This document shows positions 58,580 to 64,000 of a stretch of DNA of 64,000 bases, piece by piece. Positions within the stretch are counted from its first letter, which is position 1. Each line of letters opens with the position of its first letter. The notes under the pieces are model-generated. The model ran no database searches. It was not told where the DNA came from and saw only the letters and a list, made by a program, of their open reading frames with translations. Source of the DNA: JAJPHI01 sp035541875 (GTDB taxonomy: Bacteria > Desulfobacterota > Binatia > Binatales > Binataceae); the NCBI GenBank assembly GCA_035541875.1, contig DATKML010000041.1:62001-126000 (forward strand), read 5' to 3'. The position numbers were made by a program, and so were the translations under genes.

Positions 58580-60211
58580 GTGACGACAAAAAAGGAATGG
58601 CTGGAAAAGACCTACAAGAATGGTAAGGAGCGGCCCGTTCGCTTCACCACGCTCTCCGATATGCCGATCGAGCCGCTTTATGACAGTTCAGATGTAAAGC
58701 CCAACGATGACGGCATCGGTTATCCCGGCCAGTTCCCCTACACCCGCGGCGTTTACGAATCGATGTATCGCGGGCGGCTCTGGACGATGCGCCAATTCGC
58801 GGGGTTCGGTCTCGCCGAAGAGACCAATGCGCGCTTCAAGTTTTTGCTCTCGCAAGGGCAGGACGGACTTTCGACGGCGTTCGATATGCCGACCCTGATG
58901 GGTTACGACGCCGATCACGAGCGCTCCATTGGCGAAGTTGGTCGTGAAGGCGTCTCGGTCTCATCGGCGCACGATATGGCGCGGCTCTTCGACGAGATTC
59001 CGATTGGCAAAGTCTCGACCTCGATGACCGTTAATTGCTCCGCCTCAGTACTGCTCGCGGCTTATCTGGTGATTGCTGAGCGGCAAGGTGTGCCTTGGAG
59101 CCAGGTCAGCGGCACGATCCAGAACGATATGCTCAAGGAGTTTATCGCGCAGAAGGAATGGATCTGTCCGCCTGCTCCGTCGCTGCGAATCGTCACCGAC
59201 ATGGTTGAGTTCTGCGCCAAGCAGGCCCCGCGGTTCCATCCGGTGTCGATCTCCGGCTACCACATCCGCGAAGCCGGAGCGACCGCGGTTCAGGAACTCG
59301 CCTTCACGATCGCGGACGGCCTCTGCTACGTGCAGGACGCGGTCGATCGCGGGATGCATGTCGACGACTTCGCGCCGCGTCTCTCCTTCTTCTGGGATCT
59401 GCACAGCGACTTTCTCGAAGAGATCGCCAAGCTGCGAGCCGGTCGCCGGATGTGGGCGCGCCTGATGAAGGATCGCTTCGGCGCTAAGAATCCGAAATCG
59501 ATGATGTTGCGTACCCACGCTCAGACCGCCGGTGTTTCTCTGACTGCACAGCAGCCGATGAACAACGTCGTGCGCGTTGCGATTCAGGCGCTGGCCGGCG
59601 TGCTCGGCGGAGTGCAGTCGCTGCACACCAACTCGATGGACGAGACGCTCGCGCTGCCGACCGAAAATGCAGTTATGGTCGCGCTGCGCACGCAGCAGAT
59701 CATCGCGGAAGAGACGGGCGTCGTTAACACGATCGACCCGCTGGGCGGCAGCTACGCTATCGAGGCGCTGACGGACAAGATGGAAGCCGAGGCGATGGAG
59801 TATATCCGCAAGATCGACGAGATGGGCGGGATGCTCAAGGCGATCGATCGTGGCTATCCGCAACTCGAAATTGCCGAAGCCGCTTTCAATTATCAGCGCC
59901 AGCTTGAACAGGGCGTGAAGACCGTCGTCGGCGTGAACAAGTACAGTGTGCCCGAAGAGATTCCAATCGAGACCTTGAAGATCAATCACGAGCTCGAAGA
60001 GCGCCAGATCCAGCGTGTCCGCAAGATGAAGCGCGAGCGTAACAGCGTAGCGGTCAAGGAAGCACTTAAGCGGGTCGCCGAAGCGTGTCGATCGGGCGAA
60101 AATCTGATGGGTCCGATCTGCGACGCGGTGCGCAAGGACGCGACGGTCGGCGAAATCAGCGATATCTATCGTGCAGAATTCGGCGTTTATCGCGATCCGG
60201 GTTGGGTCTAA
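58580..60211 (+). CDS. B12-dependent acyl-CoA mutase large subunit, isobutyryl-CoA-mutase-like
   Basis: 543 aa from GTG 58580. TIM barrel of the methylmalonyl-CoA mutase superfamily; the C-terminal B12 domain is on a separate gene. Substrate-pocket residues inferred by hand alignment: Phe73 (MRQFAGFG) where MCM has Tyr89, Ala100 (LSTAFD), and Gln191 (KEFIAQKEW) where MCM has Arg207. Phe and Gln are those of isobutyryl-CoA mutase (Phe80/Gln198). 2-hydroxyisobutyryl-CoA mutase has Ile and Asp instead. His227 (SGYH) corresponds to the radical-guiding His244. Isobutyryl-CoA to butyryl-CoA rearrangement is therefore more likely than succinyl-CoA chemistry. No MeaB-like GTPase in the window. Confidence 0.88.
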   Translation: MTTKKEWLEKTYKNGKERPVRFTTLSDMPIEPLYDSSDVKPNDDGIGYPGQFPYTRGVYESMYRGRLWTMRQFAGFGLAEETNARFKFLLSQGQDGLSTAFDMPTLMGYDADHERSIGEVGREGVSVSSAHDMARLFDEIPIGKVSTSMTVNCSASVLLAAYLVIAERQGVPWSQVSGTIQNDMLKEFIAQKEWICPPAPSLRIVTDMVEFCAKQAPRFHPVSISGYHIREAGATAVQELAFTIADGLCYVQDAVDRGMHVDDFAPRLSFFWDLHSDFLEEIAKLRAGRRMWARLMKDRFGAKNPKSMMLRTHAQTAGVSLTAQQPMNNVVRVAIQALAGVLGGVQSLHTNSMDETLALPTENAVMVALRTQQIIAEETGVVNTIDPLGGSYAIEALTDKMEAEAMEYIRKIDEMGGMLKAIDRGYPQLEIAEAAFNYQRQLEQGVKTVVGVNKYSVPEEIPIETLKINHELEERQIQRVRKMKRERNSVAVKEALKRVAEACRSGENLMGPICDAVRKDATVGEISDIYRAEFGVYRDPGWV

Positions 60212-60235
60212 TTATAAAAAAGGAAGTATCTCTGC

Positions 60236-60266
60236 ACCCCTTCCCTTTAGGTAAGGGGGTAGGGGG
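60236..60266 (+). repeat. Imperfect inverted repeat in the mutase spacer
   Basis: Between the two mutase genes CCCCTTCCCTT faces AAGGGGGTAGGGG around TAGGT. It may be a short dispersed repeat or mRNA hairpin; pairing is not perfect. Confidence 0.25.
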
Positions 60267-60277
60267 TTAGGTTTACG

Positions 60278-60682
60278 GTGGCTGAAAAACGACTGCGAAT
60301 TTTAGTGGCTAAACCGGGTCTCGACGGACATGATCGAGGCGCAAAGATTATCGCGCGTGCTCTGCGCGATGGTGGCTTCGAGGTCATCTATACGGGTCTG
60401 CACCAGACGCCCGAGATGATCGCCGAGGCGGCGATCCAGGAAGACGTCGACGCGATCGGCCTGAGTATCCTGTCCGGCGCGCACATGACGCTCTTCCCTG
60501 AAGTGATGCGGCTGCTCAAGGAGAAAGGCGTCGAGGACGTCTCGCTCTTCGGCGGCGGAATCATTCCCGATGAGGACTCGGCCAAGCTGAAGAGTCAGGG
60601 AGTGAAGGAGATCTTCACGCCAGGCGCATCCACGGAAGATATCGTTAAGTGGGTGCGCGAGAACGTCCAGCCGCGGCAGTAG
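60278..60682 (+). CDS. Cobalamin-binding small subunit of acyl-CoA mutase
   Basis: 134 aa from GTG 60278. B12-binding domain with the base-off motif D-x-H-x-x-G: GLDGHDRGAKI, where the His is the lower cobalt ligand, then IGLSILSGAHM and FGGGIIPDEDS. A stand-alone domain of this size is the IcmB/MCM-C type; it completes the large subunit 66 bp upstream. The combination of separate subunits is as in actinobacterial ICM and archaeal-type MCM. Confidence 0.93.
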   Translation: MAEKRLRILVAKPGLDGHDRGAKIIARALRDGGFEVIYTGLHQTPEMIAEAAIQEDVDAIGLSILSGAHMTLFPEVMRLLKEKGVEDVSLFGGGIIPDEDSAKLKSQGVKEIFTPGASTEDIVKWVRENVQPRQ

Positions 60683-60710
60683 TCGAGCGCGGAATCTTAT
60701 CTAGCGACCG

Positions 60711-61868
60711 ATGAACTTCGACCTTACCGACGAGCAACGCCAAATCCGTGAGACGCTGACTGATTTCGCCGAGCGCGAGATCAAACCGCACTCCGCCAAG
60801 TGGGATAAGGATCAAACCTTCCCGCGCCACATCGTTCAGCAACTCGGCGAGCTCGGCTTCATCGGAGTCTCGTTTCCAGAGCAATACGGTGGCGGTGCTG
60901 CCGACACTCTCTCGCAGGTCGTCGTGGTCGAAGGATTGGCCCGTTACGACGCGGGTGTGGCGTTATCGTGTGCAGCGCACATGTCGTTGTCGTCGGGACA
61001 TATCGGCTTGTTCGCCTCCGATACGCAACGCGCGAAGTATCTGCCTGACTTGGTCGCTGCGAAAAAACTCGGCGCATGGTGTTTGACCGAACCAAGCTCG
61101 GGCTCTGACGCCGCGGCGATGAAAACTCGGGCGATCCGCAGTGGAGACAATTACACGATCAATGGCGCCAAGATGTTCATCACGAACGGCGGCGTCGCAG
61201 AGACCTACGTCGTGATGGCGATAACCGATCCGGGAGCAGGGCGCTCCGGTGTATCGGCGTTTATCGTTGAGCGCGGCACGCGCGGCCTGAGCAATGGCCG
61301 TAGAATCGAAAAGCTCGGGTTGCACTCGTCGGACACTGCCGAAGTGGTCTTCGACAACGTCACGATTCCAGCCGGCAATCTCATCGGCGAGGTAGGCGCA
61401 GGCTACCGGCAGACGCTCAAGGTGCTCGAGGGCGGACGTATTGGCATTGCCGGATGGGCCACCGGGATCGCGCGCGGTGCGATGGAAGACGCAGCGGCCT
61501 ACGCGAAGGAACGTCGCCAGTTCAATCAGCCAATTGCGAACTTCCAGGCGATCCAATGGATGATCGCCGATATGGCCACGCGTATCGAAGCGTCGTGGCT
61601 GCTGACTGGTCGTGCAGCAGCACTGAAGGACGCGGGCAAGCCGTTCGCACGCGAAGCCTCGATAGCCAAGCTGTTCGCGTCAGAGACCGCGATGTGGACG
61701 ACCACCAAGGCGGTCCAAATCCACGGTGGGTACGGATACGTCACCGACTTTCCGGCCGAACGTTACATGCGCGACGCCAAACTCGCTGAGATTGGCGAGG
61801 GCACGAGCGAAGTGCAGCGCATGATCATCGCCAAATCGCTGCTCAAAGAAGGTTACCTGCCTGCGTGA
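60711..61868 (+). CDS. Acyl-CoA dehydrogenase
   Basis: 385 aa. Complete ACAD: LTEPSSGSDAAAMKT, KMFITNGG and HGGYGYVTDFPAERY motifs. Catalytic Glu363 in IGEGTSEVQRM, the short/medium-chain position. Follows the mutase genes by 28 bp; with the dehydrogenase at 57.4 kb it brackets the mutase. Plausible job: oxidation of the mutase product or substrate (butyryl- or isobutyryl-CoA). Closed by an intrinsic terminator. Confidence 0.93.
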   Translation: MNFDLTDEQRQIRETLTDFAEREIKPHSAKWDKDQTFPRHIVQQLGELGFIGVSFPEQYGGGAADTLSQVVVVEGLARYDAGVALSCAAHMSLSSGHIGLFASDTQRAKYLPDLVAAKKLGAWCLTEPSSGSDAAAMKTRAIRSGDNYTINGAKMFITNGGVAETYVVMAITDPGAGRSGVSAFIVERGTRGLSNGRRIEKLGLHSSDTAEVVFDNVTIPAGNLIGEVGAGYRQTLKVLEGGRIGIAGWATGIARGAMEDAAAYAKERRQFNQPIANFQAIQWMIADMATRIEASWLLTGRAAALKDAGKPFAREASIAKLFASETAMWTTTKAVQIHGGYGYVTDFPAERYMRDAKLAEIGEGTSEVQRMIIAKSLLKEGYLPA

Positions 61869-61875
61869 TTGAAGT

Positions 61876-61903
61876 ACCTCTCTCAAGTCAGAGAGAGGTT
61901 TTT
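61876..61903 (+). terminator. Terminator of the acyl-CoA mutase operon
   Basis: Perfect 9-bp stem (61876-61884 with 61891-61899), 6-nt loop AAGTCA, then a T5 tract. Lies 8 bp after the dehydrogenase stop. Confidence 0.85.
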
Positions 61904-61906
61904 AGA

Positions 61907-62599
61907 CTACCAATACCGAAGGGCGTTACGCGCTAATCCGGCGTGCGCGTCGAGCATCCGCTCGCTCCATGCGTTGAGCGGATCCGATGGATCGATCAGT
62001 CGGAGCGAGCTGATGCATCGCGCCCACATCAGGCTGCCGAACACGATGTAATCAGCGTAGAGCGGGGCAGCACCGCCCAAAAACGGCTGTGACTTGAGCG
62101 TCTGCCGTAGGGGTTCGAGGGTCTGCTTGAAAGCCGGCAGACGCGCTTCGCGATCCTTGCAGTACTCCTCCAACGGCATCCCGAAGCGATCTTCCCGCGT
62201 CTTGCGGAAATATGGCTGATCCCCGGGCATGAGATGGGCCCAAATATCGACCGCTACGAAACGGCTAATCGCGCCGTTGAGGACAGTATCGGACCAGGCA
62301 TTGTAGAAGCGCGTCAGTGCGCGTCCGTCCGCGCCGCCAAACAGCGATGGTTTCGCGCTGTATTTATCGTCGAGGTACGTGGCGATATTCCACGAATCGA
62401 TGATCGGTTCGGTACCATCTACGACGACCGGTACGCGGTCCCATTTCGCGAACGCCAGCAGCGGCTTGTCCTGATAGCGCCAAGGCACCATCTCGACTTC
62501 AAGTTGCTTGTGCGCGAGCGCGAGCTTGATTCGCCAGCAGAAGGGGCTGAAGCGCCGATTCGGATCGGCGCCCGCGAGATCATACATCTTGATCGCCAT
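61907..62599 (-). CDS. Glutathione S-transferase-like protein
   Basis: 230 aa. Thioredoxin-like N-terminus with SPFCWRIKLALAHKQL, then RVPVVVDG and DSWNIATYLDD for glutathione; C-terminal helical domain. The layout with SPFCWRIK is like the LigE/LigF and fungal-type GSTs (beta-etherase group). Substrate unknown. Separated from the upstream DUF35 gene by 29 bp. Confidence 0.85.
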   Translation of the reverse strand: MAIKMYDLAGADPNRRFSPFCWRIKLALAHKQLEVEMVPWRYQDKPLLAFAKWDRVPVVVDGTEPIIDSWNIATYLDDKYSAKPSLFGGADGRALTRFYNAWSDTVLNGAISRFVAVDIWAHLMPGDQPYFRKTREDRFGMPLEEYCKDREARLPAFKQTLEPLRQTLKSQPFLGGAAPLYADYIVFGSLMWARCISSLRLIDPSDPLNAWSERMLDAHAGLARNALRYW

Positions 62600-62628
62600 C
62601 GACTTTCTCTGATGCTTTGGCGAAGATC

Positions 62629-63045
62629 TTAAGCGCGCGCGAATTTCGGCAGCGTGACTTCCGGCGTCACGTCGTCGAACGCGACTTTCAACGGCATGTC
62701 GAGCACGAGTTCTTCGGGCTTAACGCCGACGAGCCAGGTGACCATCCGGACGCCCTCGTCGAGTTCGACGATCACGGGGCTATACGGCACGCAGTCGGCG
62801 AATTGCGGCATCATCGGTTGAGTCGCCGTGGTCCACGAGAAAAGCTTGCCCTTGCCCGAGGACTGCGCCCACTCCCATTTGAAGGAGCCGCAGTTAGCGC
62901 ACATGTCGCGCGGGATATGGCGCCACGTGCCGCAATCGGTACAACGCTGAAAGCGGAGCTGGTGCTTCTTGCAGAAGGCGTAGAATTCAGCCGCGCGGCC
63001 ACGCGCCTTTGGTAATGGCAATTTGTAGTGTTTTGCGTCAGCCAC
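62629..63045 (-). CDS. DUF35-type Zn-ribbon/OB-fold protein, thiolase partner
   Basis: 138 aa. Zn ribbon CTDCGTWRHIPRDMCANCG followed by an OB fold (KGKLFSWTTATQP, VIVELDEGVRMVTWLVG). DUF35 proteins bind acyl-CoA and associate with thiolase-like partners, as ChsH2 does with Ltp2 in steroid side-chain degradation. It lies 4 bp after the thiolase gene, so the two are very likely co-produced. Confidence 0.88.
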   Translation of the reverse strand: MADAKHYKLPLPKARGRAAEFYAFCKKHQLRFQRCTDCGTWRHIPRDMCANCGSFKWEWAQSSGKGKLFSWTTATQPMMPQFADCVPYSPVIVELDEGVRMVTWLVGVKPEELVLDMPLKVAFDDVTPEVTLPKFARA

Positions 63046-63049
63046 GTTA

Positions 63050-64000
63050 TTATCTCCTCAGGATCGCGAGTCCGCCGTCACCAAAGTCACCCCATCCGGT
63101 GACCAGTCCGAGTTGCGCATCTTTGACCTGCCGCTCGCCGCACTCATGACGCAGTTGGCGGGCCGCCTCGACGATATGATTCGTGCCCCATACGTGCGCT
63201 TCGGAATGCAGACCGCCGTGGGTGTTGAGCGGCAGCTCTCCACCCAGCTCGATACGTTCGCTCGTGATGAAGTCCTTGATCTCCCCGCGCTTGCAGAAGC
63301 CCATCGCTTCGATCTGCAGCATCACGACGTAGGTGAAGCAATCGTAGACTTGCAGGAAGTCGAAATCCTTATGGGTCACGCCGGCCATCTGGAAAGCCTT
63401 CGGCGCAGCGAAGGTCAGCCCGATAACGAACGGATCGGGCCGTGCCGGAATATCGTCGGCGGGATACGGATGGCCCTCGGCGACGCCCGAGATATACACC
63501 GGCGGCTTTCGCAGATCGCGCGCACGTTCGGCGGAACTCACGATTACCGCGCAGGCCGCATCGGTCTCGAGACAGCAATCGTAGAGCCGGAATGGATAAG
63601 ACACCCACCGCGCATCGAGGTAGTCCTGCATCGAGAGCGGCCGCCCACGCATCATTGCGCGTTCATTGAGTTGGGCATGTTTGCGCGACGCGACTGCGAT
63701 TCGGCCCATCGCCTCGAACGGCGTGCCATACATCTTCATGTGACGGGTCGCGAGCCAGGCATAGAACTGCACCGGCACCGTCGCCCCGTACGGCAGATAG
63801 TAGGCGCCCACAGTATTCGCCATCGGCATCGGCGGCGGCATCGGAGCCTCGCCGGTTTCAGCGCGCGCGCCACCGCCGCGGACCGGATTAGTGGAGAAGC
63901 CGTTCCATCCGACGGGAATCAGAACGTGATTCGCGATACCGCACGCAACCGCCATCGCGGCACTTTGCAGTGCGACCACCGGGCTGGCTCCACCCATATG
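63050..64000 (-). CDS. Thiolase/lipid-transfer (SCP-x, Ltp2-like) protein, 5'-truncated by the window edge
   Basis: 317 codons seen; the frame stays open to base 64000 so the N-terminus, about 80-90 residues, is missing. Thiolase-like fold: GGASPVVALQSAAMA, then the C-terminal block YDCFTYVVMLQIEAMGFC, LPLNTHGGLHSEAHVWG and TGWGDFGDGGLAILRR. It resembles SCP-x thiolases and Ltp2 retro-aldolases, which pair with DUF35 proteins. It could cleave steroid or branched acyl-CoA side chains; the P450 at 3-4 kb would suit that but is far away. Confidence 0.88.
   Translation of the reverse strand, partial: HMGGASPVVALQSAAMAVACGIANHVLIPVGWNGFSTNPVRGGGARAETGEAPMPPPMPMANTVGAYYLPYGATVPVQFYAWLATRHMKMYGTPFEAMGRIAVASRKHAQLNERAMMRGRPLSMQDYLDARWVSYPFRLYDCCLETDAACAVIVSSAERARDLRKPPVYISGVAEGHPYPADDIPARPDPFVIGLTFAAPKAFQMAGVTHKDFDFLQVYDCFTYVVMLQIEAMGFCKRGEIKDFITSERIELGGELPLNTHGGLHSEAHVWGTNHIVEAARQLRHECGERQVKDAQLGLVTGWGDFGDGGLAILRR

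Noticed and set aside
59045..59989. 314-codon minus-strand ORF
   Set aside because: Antisense shadow of the mutase large subunit.
1..64000. tRNA, rRNA, CRISPR arrays, complete insertion sequences, prophage
   Set aside because: Looked for by eye; no T-loop/anticodon patterns, repeat-spacer arrays, transposase motifs or phage gene runs were recognised.

Overview
The window is a 64 kb stretch of a GC-rich (roughly 58-60% by eye) Gram-negative bacterial chromosome. Outer-membrane traits (an Omp85-type barrel, an LpxL-type acyltransferase, lipoproteins, AmgK/MurU muropeptide recycling) combine with a large load of acyl-CoA dehydrogenases, short-chain dehydrogenases, a cytochrome P450, a B12-dependent acyl-CoA mutase and a thiolase/Zn-ribbon pair. 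This resembles uncultured soil lineages of the former Deltaproteobacteria or Binatota; that placement is inference and was not tested. I see no rRNA, tRNA, CRISPR array, complete insertion sequence or prophage.

Layout. 1-9.2 kb: 3' part of glnE; a Fur-box-preceded cupredoxin and haem-binding pair; a P450 with a TetR-like operator; aroA; an HSL-type esterase; a frameshifted hydrolase; asd. 9.2-15 kb: glycolate oxidase glcDEF divergent from a glyoxylate aminotransferase, i.e. glycolate to glyoxylate to glycine; then a parD antitoxin whose parE toxin survives only as a stub. 15-24 kb: HemJ/CopD-like membrane protein, MFS exporter, SDRs, ABC-F ATPase, amgK-murU. 24-35 kb: class A PBP, adenosine-specific kinase, GDP-mannose genes, CPBP protease, LpxL-type acyltransferase, glgC. 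35-39 kb: the ribosomal operon rpsF-priB-rpsR-DUF2232-rplI, in which S6 and S18 both carry unusual low-complexity extensions. 39-48.8 kb: a membrane glycosyltransferase, nitronate monooxygenase, ThDP enzyme, Omp85 barrel, ferredoxin and Mrp. 48.8-53.3 kb: a co-directional redox-flavoured run of AhpD-like protein, aldo/keto reductase, Nth, DsbA-like isomerase, di-iron MBL protein and enoyl-CoA hydratase. 53.4-64 kb: a HEPN-like gene broken by an amber codon, acyl-CoA dehydrogenases around a two-subunit acyl-CoA mutase, a second GT39 protein, a GST, and a DUF35/thiolase pair running off the end.

The most striking observation is at 48812-49387. An AhpD/CMD-family gene has an in-frame UGA exactly where the second cysteine of the CxxC active site belongs (C-H-Y-UGA-x3-H). 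The spacing to the upstream Glu and downstream His matches AhpD, and a stem-loop with a G-starting loop lies 21 nt downstream. This fits a selenoprotein rather than two ORFs. The second is the mutase at 58580-60682, whose substrate-pocket residues (Phe, Gln, Ala) point to isobutyryl-CoA mutase rather than methylmalonyl-CoA mutase.
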